NCBI GenBank assembly: GCA_017640665.1
Contig: JAEPQE010000003.1
Span: 434,001-498,000, forward strand
DNA length: 64,000 bases
Direction of reading: 5' to 3'
Source: Balneolaceae bacterium
GTDB lineage: Bacteria > Bacteroidota > Rhodothermia > Balneolales > Balneolaceae
Part shown: positions 17,718 to 27,484 of the stretch, one piece after another
Layout: every line of letters starts with the position of its first letter
Position numbering within the stretch: position 1 is the stretch's first letter
The notes under the pieces: model-generated
What the model was told of the DNA's origin: nothing
Seen by the model: the letters and a program-made list of their open reading frames with translations, nothing else
Database searches by the model: none
Translations under genes and position numbers: made by a program

Positions 17718-19880
17718 ATGAGTAGAAATCAGAGGCTAAGCACCCTAGAAGAAATTGTACTGGATTTAGTTAAAAACAGCCCTGAATCAAATCTGTCAAA
17801 AGAGACGATTAAAAGTGTATTACAGTTAAGCAGCAAAAAAGAAGTAAAGCGACTAGATAAGGCTATAAATAGTCTTTCAAGCAAGCAGCTTGTTACCCGT
17901 CAGGGGAAGAGTATCCTACTAAAAAAGAAAGAGTCATCAAAATCCAGCGATAATGGTTCCGATGGATTGATTGAAGGTAAGATCCAGATTACACAAACAG
18001 GAATGGGTTTCGTGTTGGTAGATGGGATGGACGAAGATATCAAGATTCATCGCCGTGATGTTGGAACTGCGCTTCAGGGGGATTTAGTAAAGGTCAAATT
18101 AACTCGCGGTAATAAACGATCTGGCCAGCCTAAAGGTAGAGTGATAGAGATAGCTAAGCGCGGTAAGGATTTTTATGTTGGTACGCTTAAAAGAACAGGA
18201 ACCAAAACCTACATTATTGAGCCAGATACAAAATCGGCCCACACCGACTTTTACGTACTTCCAGAAAACCTGAATCGAGCTCAAAAAGAGGATAAAGTAA
18301 TTTTTACGCTCGAAAAGTGGGTGCATCAGCAAGCGTTACCGGAAGCTAAAATTACCTCCATACTTGGGAAATCGGGAAGTAATGATGCAAACATTCTGTC
18401 GATTCTTGCTGAAAATGAATTAGTAGCAGAGTTTCCTCCTGAAGTAGAACGCTTTGCCAAAACTATTCCTGATCAGATACCTGAAGAGGAAATTGCACGT
18501 AGGAAAGACCTTAGAAGTGAAAACGTATTCACAATCGATCCCGCGGATGCCAAAGATTTTGATGATGCACTTAGTATATCCTTCAACGAAAAAGGGAATT
18601 ACTATCTGGGTGTACATATCGCAGATGTTACTAACTATGTAAAGCCGGAAACTCCGCTTGATACCGAAGCCTTCGAACGTGGTACCAGTATTTATTTAGT
18701 GGATCGGGTGATTCCCATGCTGCCTGAACGTTTAAGTAACGGAGTTTGTAGCCTTCGACCTAACGAAGATAAGCTTACGTACAGCTGCTTTATGGAAATC
18801 GATAAGGATGGGAATCTGGTTGATTATTCAGTTGAGGAAACAGTAATCCACTCTAAGCAACGATTTACCTACGAGCAGGCTCAGGAAGTCCTTGATGGGA
18901 AAAATCACGAGTATAAAAAAGAAGTTCACCTTGCAGGTAAACTGGCCAAAACGTTGATGGAGAAACGGTTCAGAGAAGGGGCTATTGATTTTGAAAGTCC
19001 TGAACCACGTTTTGTATTAGATGAACATGGAAAGCCGATAAAAGTGGTTCTCAAAAAAAGAATCTTTGCTCATCGACTTATCGAGGAATGTATGTTAATG
19101 GCAAATAAGACAGTAGCTATTCATATTGATAAACTCAGAGAATCATCAGGGAAAAGGAAAAGTAAAAATCTCTATCCCTTCTTTTATCGTGTACACGATA
19201 AGCCGGATGATAAAAAATTAGCGGCAGTTGCCGATCAGGTTAAGCCAATTGGAGTAAATTTTGAACTTGGAAATAAAGTGTCTCCGAAATCAATAAATAA
19301 GCTCCTGAATGATATAAAGGGTACCAGTGTAGAAACTATTGTAAATGAGCTAACGCTCAGAGCGATGGCTAAGGCAGAGTATAGTCCTCAGAATATTGGA
19401 CACTTTGGTCTTGGATTTCAACATTATGCACACTTTACCAGCCCGATCCGTCGTTACCCTGATGTTATTGTCCATCGCTTGCTTAAAGGATATGCGTCCG
19501 GAGCTGTTGCTTACAATTACGACACTCTAAGCAAAAACGGACAGCATTGTAGCGAACGTGAACGTGTAGCTGTTGATGCTGAACGTGATTCCATTAAATT
19601 AAAGCAGGTGGAATTTTTAAGTAACAAGATTGGCGAAACCTTTGATGGGGTGATCAGTGGAGTCACAGAAAGAGGTATTTTTGTTAATCTAAAAGAGATA
19701 CATTGCGAAGGCATGATTAGAGTAAGCGACATGAAAGGTGATTATTACAACTACGACCAACGAAGCCATAGTTTAATTGGCAGGTCTAGTAAAAAATCCT
19801 TTCAATTAGGGGATGATATTCGCATCCGTGTAGATAGTGTAAATCATCAAAAGCGACAAATTGACTTCGTTCCGGCATAA
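17718..19880 (+). CDS. rnr: Ribonuclease R
   Basis: RNase R is a 3'-to-5' exoribonuclease that degrades structured RNA. The 720-residue protein shows an N-terminal winged-helix-like region, cold-shock OB domains (GKIQITQTGMGFVLVDG), the RNB catalytic core with IDPADAKDFDDALSI (the acidic metal site), then HFTSPIRRYPDVIVHRLL, and a C-terminal S1 domain (FDGVISGVTERGIFVNL). It ends right after S1 and lacks the long Lys-rich tail of the Escherichia coli enzyme. It starts 8 bases after the tamB stop. Confidence 0.95.
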   Translation: MSRNQRLSTLEEIVLDLVKNSPESNLSKETIKSVLQLSSKKEVKRLDKAINSLSSKQLVTRQGKSILLKKKESSKSSDNGSDGLIEGKIQITQTGMGFVLVDGMDEDIKIHRRDVGTALQGDLVKVKLTRGNKRSGQPKGRVIEIAKRGKDFYVGTLKRTGTKTYIIEPDTKSAHTDFYVLPENLNRAQKEDKVIFTLEKWVHQQALPEAKITSILGKSGSNDANILSILAENELVAEFPPEVERFAKTIPDQIPEEEIARRKDLRSENVFTIDPADAKDFDDALSISFNEKGNYYLGVHIADVTNYVKPETPLDTEAFERGTSIYLVDRVIPMLPERLSNGVCSLRPNEDKLTYSCFMEIDKDGNLVDYSVEETVIHSKQRFTYEQAQEVLDGKNHEYKKEVHLAGKLAKTLMEKRFREGAIDFESPEPRFVLDEHGKPIKVVLKKRIFAHRLIEECMLMANKTVAIHIDKLRESSGKRKSKNLYPFFYRVHDKPDDKKLAAVADQVKPIGVNFELGNKVSPKSINKLLNDIKGTSVETIVNELTLRAMAKAEYSPQNIGHFGLGFQHYAHFTSPIRRYPDVIVHRLLKGYASGAVAYNYDTLSKNGQHCSERERVAVDAERDSIKLKQVEFLSNKIGETFDGVISGVTERGIFVNLKEIHCEGMIRVSDMKGDYYNYDQRSHSLIGRSSKKSFQLGDDIRIRVDSVNHQKRQIDFVPA

Positions 19881-19898
19881 ACCACAATTAGTATTGTT

Positions 19899-22800
19899 AT
19901 GAGAGCAAAAATAATAGCTGTTTTCTTCTTGTCATTATGTGTTGGGCTTCCAACCCTTAACGCCCAATATTTTTCATTTGGTAAGAACCGCGTTCAGTAT
20001 CAGGATTTTGAATGGAGATTCATCCAGTCAAAACATTTTGATATCTATTACTACGGTGAAAAGAATTATGAATTAGCTGAATTTGCAGCACAAAGCCTTG
20101 AATCGGCTTACAAACAGCTTCAGAATGACTTCAACCATGAAATAGTAGATCGTATTCCACTTATTGTGTACGATTCTCACAATGATTTTTCCCAAACTAA
20201 TGTGGTAGCTCTCCCCACAAGTGCAGAAGGTATTGGCGGAGTGACTGATAAAGCCAAAAACCGAATGACTGTTCCTTTTGCAGGTGATTACAATGATTTT
20301 AGAAGAACACTCCATCACGAGCTGGTTCATGCCGTTTTTAACGATATGTTTTACGGTGGATCAATACAATCAATTCTTAGAAATAACATCCAACTCGTAT
20401 TCCCACTTTGGTTTGAAGAAGGCCTGGCTGAATACACAGCTCTTGGCTGGGACACAAACACAGACATGTTTATCAGAGATGCCGTAATAAATGGATATCT
20501 CCCCCCAATCAGATATTTAAGTGGGTACTACTCATACAGAGGCGGACAGTCTGTATGGAATTTTATAGTAGAAGAATACGGACGCGAAAAAATTGCAGAA
20601 ATCCTAAATCGAATTAAAACCAGTCGCAGCATAGAGTATGGCTTTGCAGATGCACTTGGATTAACCATTGAAGAACTTTCAGAACGCTGGGAGCAACATC
20701 TTAAAGAACGTTATTTCCCTGAAGTGGCCCAGCGCGAAAATGCAAAAAGTATCGCCTCATTGATGACCAAGCGCGGAGATTATGGCAGTTATAACACCAG
20801 CCCCGCAATATCTCCTCAAGGTGATAAGATTGCATTCATCACTAATAAAAGAGGCTATTTTGACATAATTGTAATCGATGCATTGAATGGCAGAAAGTTA
20901 AAAACTTTGGTTCGGGGAGAGGATAATCCTGATTTCGAAGAATTGAATATTCTGAATCCAAATCTAACATGGTCTCCTGATGGGCAGTACATTGCTCTGT
21001 CTACAAAAACAAAAGGAAACGATGATATCGCAATAGTTAATTACCGGACTGGTAAAATAGAGAAGATAAAACTCGAACAACTTGATGCAATCGAATCGGT
21101 GGCTTGGTCGCCGGATGGAAACAAGCTTGCTTTCGATGGAAATATTGGACCATATCAGGACATTTTCGTGTACAATCTACAGACAAAAGAATTGACAAAT
21201 GTGACCAGCGATTTCTTTTCAGATAAGCAACCGGTGTGGTCGAACGACTCGAAATCTATTTATTTTGCCTCAGACAGAGGAGCGAAAATCGAATTAGACA
21301 CTTATAAATTAGACTATCGTTTATTAAGTGATTTCAGCATTTATCAAACCGATATTTTCAAAGTAGAACTGGGTAATTCTGTAGCCGAACGTATCACATC
21401 AACTGATGGGTGGACTGAAAATCAACCAGATGTGACCAGAACAGGCAGGCTGGTTTTCAATTCTGATGAAAATGGAATCCAGAACATTTATGAATACGAT
21501 TTCGAAACTCAAACAGCTGTTCCATTAACCGATCTACAGGCTGGTGTATCTCAGTTTTCAGTAAGTGCTGATGGTAGCAGGATTGCGTTAAGTTCGATTA
21601 ATGAAGGTTACCTGGATATCTTTTTACTGAAAACTCCGTTTTCCAGAAGGAAATCTGAACCTCTTGAAAAAAATTACTGGGCAAAACGTAGAGCAACAGA
21701 GAGTCAAAGTGAGAGAGTACCTGCTACATTGTATGCTCAGGAAATGTACAAAGAAGGTCTTATAACAGGAGCAGAAAGAACGCAGTTAGATAAAGAAGCT
21801 GAAGAAGCTCAAATGACAGAAGAGGAGCGTAACAGCACCTTTGAACAAAGTGGGGAGATTGACTTCAGGAATTATGTATTCTCTGAAGATGTGATTCAGG
21901 ATACAACTCTTACTTTAGTGGATGAATTTATTTTCGAATTGGAAGATAATATTACTGATGATGGCAGATATCTTCCCCGTGAATATCGTTTAACCTTTAG
22001 CACAGATATTGCATACAGTCCTTCGATCTCAGCTTCAACTTATGGTACGTATGCGCTTACTCAGTTCTTGATTAGTGATTTATTAGGAGATCACCAATTA
22101 GCAATGGGTACAAATTTTCAAACCGATTTAAGAAACAGCGATTATTCCATTCAATATGGATATTTGAAAAATCGAACTAACCTCTTTTTCTCATATTTCC
22201 ATTCTTCCCGACAATATCAAACCTTGTATGGCGAACTATTACGTTTCAGAACCTTTGGAGCTGCTTTTAATGCTCAATATCCGATTGATAAATTCAGAAG
22301 AATTGATTTTGGAGCTTCCTGGATTGGGCTTGTAAGAGACTATGATAGCGTTTTTAATCCTTTATCTGTCTTTTTCGGATTACCTGGTCAGGAAGGTGAC
22401 GCTCAAAACTTAAATAGTTCTTTTCTATATCCTCAGCTCTCTTATACAAAAGACGCGACCTTACCAGGATTTATCACACCAAGGGGAGGTACCAGGTATT
22501 CTGTGAGCCTTTCCGGAAGTCCGGCGCTGGGAAATGATTCGCCGCTGTTTGCATCGGTATTGGGAGACTTCCGTCACTACATAAACTTAGGTACTAATTA
22601 TTCTTTAGCATTTAGAGGATCGGGGGGAGCTTCTTTTGGGAAAGACTCCCAGACCTACTTTATGGGAGGTATGCAAGGGTGGATAAACCAACGGTGGTCT
22701 GATAATGGTATTCCTTTAGACAGACTTGCAGACACGTTCTTTACTCTACCAGCAGTCCCATTAAGAGGATATGAGTACAATTCGATTTACGGTAATAAAT

Positions 22801-23249
22801 TTGCTCTTATAAACACCGAGTTCAGATTCCCATTATTTGCAGCAATTGTACCCGGAGCAATACCAATCTTACCTCTTTATAACATCACTGGAGCCTTCTT
22901 TGTAGATGTAGGAACAGCATGGGGGTTTGATATCAACCAAACATTCCAAAACCGACTAGGGCAGCCTGTTGTTATTAACGAAAACCCAAAAGAGTTGGAT
23001 TTCAGGCTGGGAGAAGAAGTTGTAACCTATTACGATTTAACAACAAGCTCCAGAGTAGACGAGCCAGTTCCGGGAAATGAAACCATACAGTTTAACTCCA
23101 TTGATGGTGATATTCTTGCAGGGGCAGGATTTGGACTCAGAACAATCGTATTTGGTCTTCCGCTTCGTTACGACATGGCTTGGTCTTATGGTAGAGGAGG
23201 GTTTAATCCCGGAGCAGTTCACTACTTTTCAATTGGAATTGATTTTTAG
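19899..23249 (+). CDS. Peptidase-MA / TolB-like propeller / outer-membrane beta-barrel protein
   Basis: The 1116-residue protein joins three parts. After a signal peptide (ends near Ala22) comes a gluzincin-like peptidase domain with HELVH (His140, Glu141, His144) and WFEEGLAEY, where Glu174 is a likely third zinc ligand. Residues about 285-600 are PD40/TolB-like propeller repeats (WSPDGQYIA, WSPDGNKLAF, FSVSADGSRIA). The C-terminal third (about 690-1116) is BamA/TamA-like surface-antigen barrel, ending in an aromatic residue (DF). It would sit in the outer membrane with the peptidase and propeller in the periplasm. The substrate is unknown. It follows RNase R by 18 bases and shares 4 bases (TTAG) with the convergent plug gene. 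Confidence 0.85.
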   Translation: MRAKIIAVFFLSLCVGLPTLNAQYFSFGKNRVQYQDFEWRFIQSKHFDIYYYGEKNYELAEFAAQSLESAYKQLQNDFNHEIVDRIPLIVYDSHNDFSQTNVVALPTSAEGIGGVTDKAKNRMTVPFAGDYNDFRRTLHHELVHAVFNDMFYGGSIQSILRNNIQLVFPLWFEEGLAEYTALGWDTNTDMFIRDAVINGYLPPIRYLSGYYSYRGGQSVWNFIVEEYGREKIAEILNRIKTSRSIEYGFADALGLTIEELSERWEQHLKERYFPEVAQRENAKSIASLMTKRGDYGSYNTSPAISPQGDKIAFITNKRGYFDIIVIDALNGRKLKTLVRGEDNPDFEELNILNPNLTWSPDGQYIALSTKTKGNDDIAIVNYRTGKIEKIKLEQLDAIESVAWSPDGNKLAFDGNIGPYQDIFVYNLQTKELTNVTSDFFSDKQPVWSNDSKSIYFASDRGAKIELDTYKLDYRLLSDFSIYQTDIFKVELGNSVAERITSTDGWTENQPDVTRTGRLVFNSDENGIQNIYEYDFETQTAVPLTDLQAGVSQFSVSADGSRIALSSINEGYLDIFLLKTPFSRRKSEPLEKNYWAKRRATESQSERVPATLYAQEMYKEGLITGAERTQLDKEAEEAQMTEEERNSTFEQSGEIDFRNYVFSEDVIQDTTLTLVDEFIFELEDNITDDGRYLPREYRLTFSTDIAYSPSISASTYGTYALTQFLISDLLGDHQLAMGTNFQTDLRNSDYSIQYGYLKNRTNLFFSYFHSSRQYQTLYGELLRFRTFGAAFNAQYPIDKFRRIDFGASWIGLVRDYDSVFNPLSVFFGLPGQEGDAQNLNSSFLYPQLSYTKDATLPGFITPRGGTRYSVSLSGSPALGNDSPLFASVLGDFRHYINLGTNYSLAFRGSGGASFGKDSQTYFMGGMQGWINQRWSDNGIPLDRLADTFFTLPAVPLRGYEYNSIYGNKFALINTEFRFPLFAAIVPGAIPILPLYNITGAFFVDVGTAWGFDINQTFQNRLGQPVVINENPKELDFRLGEEVVTYYDLTTSSRVDEPVPGNETIQFNSIDGDILAGAGFGLRTIVFGLPLRYDMAWSYGRGGFNPGAVHYFSIGIDF

Positions 23250-24553
23250 TATCGGGCATTCACCTGCTTGGTATTTAATAATCTGTCATATTGATTTTGG
23301 GGGTCCCGGTAATACACAAATCCAATGTATTCCTGATCTCTTTTTGTCAATGAATCACTCAATCGAAGATCGTTAATTTCACCGTTCTCCAGAGTCACAT
23401 ATTTGTAAGAATAAATACCCTCTTTAATCAGCGATGATGTCTGATATACACCCATTTCAGGATTAAACTGTAATTCATTTCTTTCAGAAATAGTCCATTG
23501 ATTGAAGTCACCGATTAGAAAAACAGACTCTTTTTGGTTGAGCTGATTCCCTGTATTTAATCGAAAGATCACTTCATTATAGCTTGCTACAGGTACTTTT
23601 TTTGGAAAACCCAATTCGCTAATAGAATTAGGTCTGGGATCAGCCAGAAAATTAAGAAAATCATCTTTTAATGTTACTCTTTGAGGAGTTCTTGCTGGTT
23701 CGAAATTAAAAATCTGCGGGTTTTGAAGAGTTAACTGACTTAAATCCAAGACACTGAAATCAAAATTAGCAGGGAATGAATTGTTTCTGGAAAGGTGAAA
23801 TTCAGTCTCACCATCATCCGTAAAACTGATTTGTGCTGCGTTTTTTGCTTGTCTCCAAAATCTGTTTTGGACAAAAGAATAGGACAAATCGAACCGAGGA
23901 AACTCTATAAACTCGGGATAAAAATACTTACCGAAGAGTTGATCCAGCGCACTTCCATCTTTACCTTGATTAAAAAGTGTTTCTGAACGAACTATTAAGT
24001 TTCCTTCGGCTTCTGTAACAAAAAAAGGAAGGCTGAAAAGCTCTGTTCCTGATTGGTAATCGAATACATGAAGCAGATAATGCCCACTTACAGTGAAATT
24101 TAAATTCCGATTTGGAAACTCCGTTTTATAGTGAAAATAATCAGGTTTAGTCTGTTGGTTAGGTGTCCCACCCCGGACAAATAGTTCATTTATTCCATCA
24201 AATACCCAAGGGTCAGGTAATCCACTTTCCTGCCAGTTTTTATTGTGATGGGAGAAGCTAATCCGGTACTGACCCGATACTGATGCAAGCTCATCAAATT
24301 CTAAAATCAATTTCTGAGTGGATCCTAGCTCTATAATAGGAAGGTTCCCCTCAAAACTTTCCCGATACAACTGAACACTTTTGATAGATCGGGGAGTACT
24401 CAACTGACCCGGAACAAGCAGCAAACTGGACTCTGTTTTTGTATTGGAAGATTGTTTAATGATTAAACTTTCCCCGGAAGTACAGGAAATGAAAAGAGCT
24501 AAAAAGGTAAGAGCGGAATACTTTTTAAAGATCGATGGTGCCTGTAAATACAA
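23246..24553 (-). CDS. Type IX secretion plug-type protein (DUF5103)
   Basis: The 435-residue protein starts with a signal ending in FISC, so it is probably a lipoprotein. It matches the DUF5103 family now linked to the plug of the type IX secretion translocon: an N-terminal beta domain with SVQLYRESFEGNLPIIELGS and QYRISFSHHNKNWQESGL, a middle domain, and a C-terminal Ig/E-set domain resembling CBM48 (VFLIGDFNQWTISERNELQF, GIYSYKYV). In relatives the plug closes the periplasmic side of SprA. No other T9SS gene is in the window. The only in-frame start ahead of the signal is a TTG at 24553, inside the end of dapF (29-base overlap). Confidence 0.8.
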   Translation of the reverse strand: MYLQAPSIFKKYSALTFLALFISCTSGESLIIKQSSNTKTESSLLLVPGQLSTPRSIKSVQLYRESFEGNLPIIELGSTQKLILEFDELASVSGQYRISFSHHNKNWQESGLPDPWVFDGINELFVRGGTPNQQTKPDYFHYKTEFPNRNLNFTVSGHYLLHVFDYQSGTELFSLPFFVTEAEGNLIVRSETLFNQGKDGSALDQLFGKYFYPEFIEFPRFDLSYSFVQNRFWRQAKNAAQISFTDDGETEFHLSRNNSFPANFDFSVLDLSQLTLQNPQIFNFEPARTPQRVTLKDDFLNFLADPRPNSISELGFPKKVPVASYNEVIFRLNTGNQLNQKESVFLIGDFNQWTISERNELQFNPEMGVYQTSSLIKEGIYSYKYVTLENGEINDLRLSDSLTKRDQEYIGFVYYRDPQNQYDRLLNTKQVNARY

Positions 24554-25349
24554 AATGTGCCGGTCCTGATAAGGTTAAGTGGGTATACATGTTCTTGCTT
24601 TCATCAAACTGAAAGGAAACACTTAGTGTTCCGCCCTTAACGGTAATGGGGTATTCAAAGTCTGTACCAGAAGGTTCTTCTTTGAAATGTGTAGCAATAG
24701 CAGAGGCAAGAGCTCCGGTTCCGCAGGCAAGTGTTAAACCTTCCACTCCACGCTCATAGGTTTGAAGATAGATGGTGTCCTCATCAATGCAGGCAAAGTT
24801 TACATTGGTTCCCGGGGGATTGAGCAATGCATGATTACGAATAAAACTCCCTTCAGCAATCAAGTCTTCCTCATCTTCGAGTCGATCTAATGCTTCAAAA
24901 CTCACAATATGTTCTGTACCGGTGTAGACTTGCAGGTATTTCTTTTTATTGATTTGAAGTTTCTTTGGTGCCAAAACATCCGGAAAACTAATGCTAACCT
25001 GATGCTCGATCTTATCGACGGTTGCTTCATAAATGGCATTGTGAACATTGAATTTGTGGTTATTCTGAAATCCATGATGAGTTGCATAGAGCGCAAGGCA
25101 TCTTCCGCCATTTCCACACATACCAGCTTCAGAACCGTCGGCATTTCGGTAAATCATGGTATAATCAACATCTTCTATTTGGGCAGATTCTAAAATCAAA
25201 ACTCCATCAGCGCCAACTCCAAATTTGCGGTCGCAAATTAAAGGTGTTAAGGAAATGATTTCTTCCATAGATAAACCCGCGTCCCGGTTATCAATAACCA
25301 CAAAGTCGTTTCCGGCACCTTCCATTTTATAAAATTTGAGTGTACTCAT
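24525..25349 (-). CDS. dapF: Diaminopimelate epimerase
   Basis: DapF converts LL- to meso-diaminopimelate for lysine and peptidoglycan synthesis. The 274-residue protein has both catalytic cysteines: Cys78 in GMCGNGGRC and Cys209 in LACGTGALA, plus the N-terminal MEGAGNDFVVIDNRD. Its ATG overlaps the holB stop (ATGA at 25346-25349). The 3' end overlaps the plug gene by 29 bases. Length and key residues are normal. Confidence 0.96.
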   Translation of the reverse strand: MSTLKFYKMEGAGNDFVVIDNRDAGLSMEEIISLTPLICDRKFGVGADGVLILESAQIEDVDYTMIYRNADGSEAGMCGNGGRCLALYATHHGFQNNHKFNVHNAIYEATVDKIEHQVSISFPDVLAPKKLQINKKKYLQVYTGTEHIVSFEALDRLEDEEDLIAEGSFIRNHALLNPPGTNVNFACIDEDTIYLQTYERGVEGLTLACGTGALASAIATHFKEEPSGTDFEYPITVKGGTLSVSFQFDESKNMYTHLTLSGPAHFVFTGTIDL

Positions 25350-26530
25350 TCAACAAATGCGGGTAAATGTTTCCAGTTTTCAGTTTTTGGAATAGGGGTA
25401 TCTAATCCGCGCATCAGCGTGGAAAAGCGAAGCGCTAATACGGTAAATATGAGCTTCGCTGAAACGTTTTGGCGCAGCATTGGACGTGTTGCATCAATTT
25501 CTGCAATCATTTCTTCAAGCTTGGCATCAGAAAGGGCACTGATGAACTTCTTAATTGATTCAACCTGATCAATATTTGTAATCAGAGTCTCATTGTTAGT
25601 TTCCTGGTATACCATCAAATCACGCACATACATTTCCATAAGATTGGTGAGAGAAATTAGACCTTCAATATTCAGCGAACTTTGCCAATCCTGGGCAATT
25701 CTTGAAATCCCTAGAGCATCTTGGCTGTAGGAAAGGCGGAGAAAATTCACCATCGTTTCCCGATCCTCTTTCAGTCTGGAAACATCGTAAAAGCGAGTCA
25801 TTGCGTAGTTTCCGCCAGAAACTCTTGCCAGGTACGAAGCGTTTTCCTTACTTAAGCCATCAACATCAATCAATCCCGTTTCAACTTCCTTGGGAGATAG
25901 CGTGCCTAATGCGATATGCTGACACCGTGATGTAATTGTAGGGAGGAGGCTTTCATAACTCTCGGTAGTAAGAATGAACATCAAACGGTCTGAAGGCTCC
26001 TCCAGCAATTTCAGGAAGGCATTTGCAGTTTCCTTGCGCATGGTTTCTACCTGAGTCATGATGATTACTACGCGATTTCCCTCATTGGGGCGAAGTCGGG
26101 CTACAGGGCGTATTTCTTCGCGAAAATAATCAACGGGATAGAATGCCTGCAGATTTTTTGAGGATGCGTCTTTTTCAAGCGAGGGACGTTGTGCAAAACC
26201 GATAACCTCATAAGGATCTTCAGCAAGTAGTTCTAATCTTGAACGCAGTTCGTCCATTTTAGCGGAAGTAGGCTTTGGAATAAATATGTGAATATCTGGG
26301 TGCGTGAACCAAGAAGATTTTTTGCTGGAAGCATACTCTTTAAGGTCGCTCAAATGATCAATTCCATTTATTGCCTCAGCTAAACCCAGTGCAAAAGCAG
26401 TTTTCCCCACTCCTGAAGGTCCTGAAATCAGATACGCATGTCCAATCCGCTCAGAAGCCAGCATTCGCTGTATTTGTTCCTTTGCCCGATCTTGCCCAAT
26501 AAGTCTTCTGTTACCGAAATCAATATTCAT
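25346..26530 (-). CDS. holB: DNA polymerase III delta' subunit (clamp loader)
   Basis: The AAA+ clamp-loader subunit shows Walker A SGPSGVGKT (residues 36-44), VETMRKETANAFLKLLEEPSDRLMFIL (typical of delta'), and the SRC motif in TITSRCQHIAL. The C-terminal collar helices follow. At 394 residues it is a bit longer than many. The usual four-cysteine zinc module after Walker A (CPCGxCxxC type) is missing; that place holds DLKEYASSKKSSWFTHPDIHI, followed by a longer linker (MDELRSRLELLAEDPYEVIG). DNA-loading function is inferred from the family. Confidence 0.9.
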   Translation of the reverse strand: MNIDFGNRRLIGQDRAKEQIQRMLASERIGHAYLISGPSGVGKTAFALGLAEAINGIDHLSDLKEYASSKKSSWFTHPDIHIFIPKPTSAKMDELRSRLELLAEDPYEVIGFAQRPSLEKDASSKNLQAFYPVDYFREEIRPVARLRPNEGNRVVIIMTQVETMRKETANAFLKLLEEPSDRLMFILTTESYESLLPTITSRCQHIALGTLSPKEVETGLIDVDGLSKENASYLARVSGGNYAMTRFYDVSRLKEDRETMVNFLRLSYSQDALGISRIAQDWQSSLNIEGLISLTNLMEMYVRDLMVYQETNNETLITNIDQVESIKKFISALSDAKLEEMIAEIDATRPMLRQNVSAKLIFTVLALRFSTLMRGLDTPIPKTENWKHLPAFVE

Positions 26531-26575
26531 TATCTGATCTTAGTTCTTCATTCTATAATCACTGTTCTTAATTCT

Positions 26576-27250
26576 TTACTCGTCCCATATAAAATCAAAA
26601 AGTATAATTCCTGCTGTAATTGTTACTCCAACAAAGCCAACCAATGCTGCAAGATCGTTACCAAAACCCTGAACGCTTCCATCAATAAAAGCGGACTTAG
26701 TAACTCTTGTAAGTAATAAGATCAAAGGTACAAAAAGAGGGATCGAAAGAACGGAAAAAACAGCTCCTTTTCGATCAGCCTGAGATACGATAGCAGCTGT
26801 CATCGTTGAAACGGATGATAGTCCAAGCGTTCCCAGAATTAACATCACCAAAAAAGACTCCCACGAAACGATGCTTAAATCCATCAAAAAAGAATACAAC
26901 AAGAATGTTGCTGTGTTAATAAATAGCGTGAATACTGAATTATACAGGAGTTTTCCTGTATAAACGGTAGATCCTTTGGCATAAATTCGAAGCAGATCGA
27001 ATGTGTTTTTATCTGTTTCGGAGATGAAGCTTCTGCCCAAAGCAGAAAGTGCAGCAAAAAGGATTACAATCCATGCCAATCCGCTTTTAGGGGTAGGATC
27101 GAGTTGTTGTGCCCGAAGCGTGAATAGAATTAACAGGAGAGAAGCTACCACAAATGCCAGTACCATATTGATGGCAAAACGGGTTCGGAATTCTATCCGC
27201 ACATCTTTCCGAAAAACAGCAAAAGTAGTTTGAAGCCAGTTCATAGGCAT
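26576..27250 (-). CDS. ccmB: Heme exporter protein CcmB
   Basis: The 224-residue product has about six membrane segments and matches CcmB: FRKDVRIEFRTRFAINMVLAF at the start, then SFISETDKNTFDLLRIYAKG and the FSVLSIPLFVPLILLLTR region. CcmB is the membrane part of the CcmABCD system, which releases heme-loaded CcmE during cytochrome c maturation. No other ccm gene lies in the window, so ccmA and ccmC must be elsewhere. Starts at 27250 (ATG) or 27244 (ATG) are both plausible. Confidence 0.9.
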   Translation of the reverse strand: MPMNWLQTTFAVFRKDVRIEFRTRFAINMVLAFVVASLLLILFTLRAQQLDPTPKSGLAWIVILFAALSALGRSFISETDKNTFDLLRIYAKGSTVYTGKLLYNSVFTLFINTATFLLYSFLMDLSIVSWESFLVMLILGTLGLSSVSTMTAAIVSQADRKGAVFSVLSIPLFVPLILLLTRVTKSAFIDGSVQGFGNDLAALVGFVGVTITAGIILFDFIWDE

Positions 27251-27402
27251 CAAGTTTACGGATTTTAGTGGTGTTCTGCTTAAGACAAAATAGATGAAAG
27301 AGAAATGATGTCTCGGAAATAGTCATAGGCAAATCTATTACACATATCTAAGTGTCTTGTTATGAAGAAAGTTTATCAATCGGGAAATCATTCAAATTTA
27401 AC

Positions 27403-27435
27403 TTTGATTGGTACCACTTCTACTACCTATATTCG
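27403..27435 (+). promoter_or_regulatory. Possible Bacteroidota-type promoter of the PTS IIA gene
   Basis: TTTG at 27403-27406 and TATATTCG at 27428-27435 lie 21 bases apart. The second matches TAnnTTTG at seven of eight positions. The boxes lie about 50 bases before the ATG at 27485. This was judged by eye only. Confidence 0.35.
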
Positions 27436-27484
27436 GAGGACACATTTTGAGCAGTACATTGTTAACCGAATTCTCTCTAACCCC

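Noticed and set aside
27362-27484. A 41-residue N-terminal extension on the PTS IIA protein
   Set aside because: The extension has no relation to the family, overlaps the likely promoter, and the ATG at 27485 gives the standard length.
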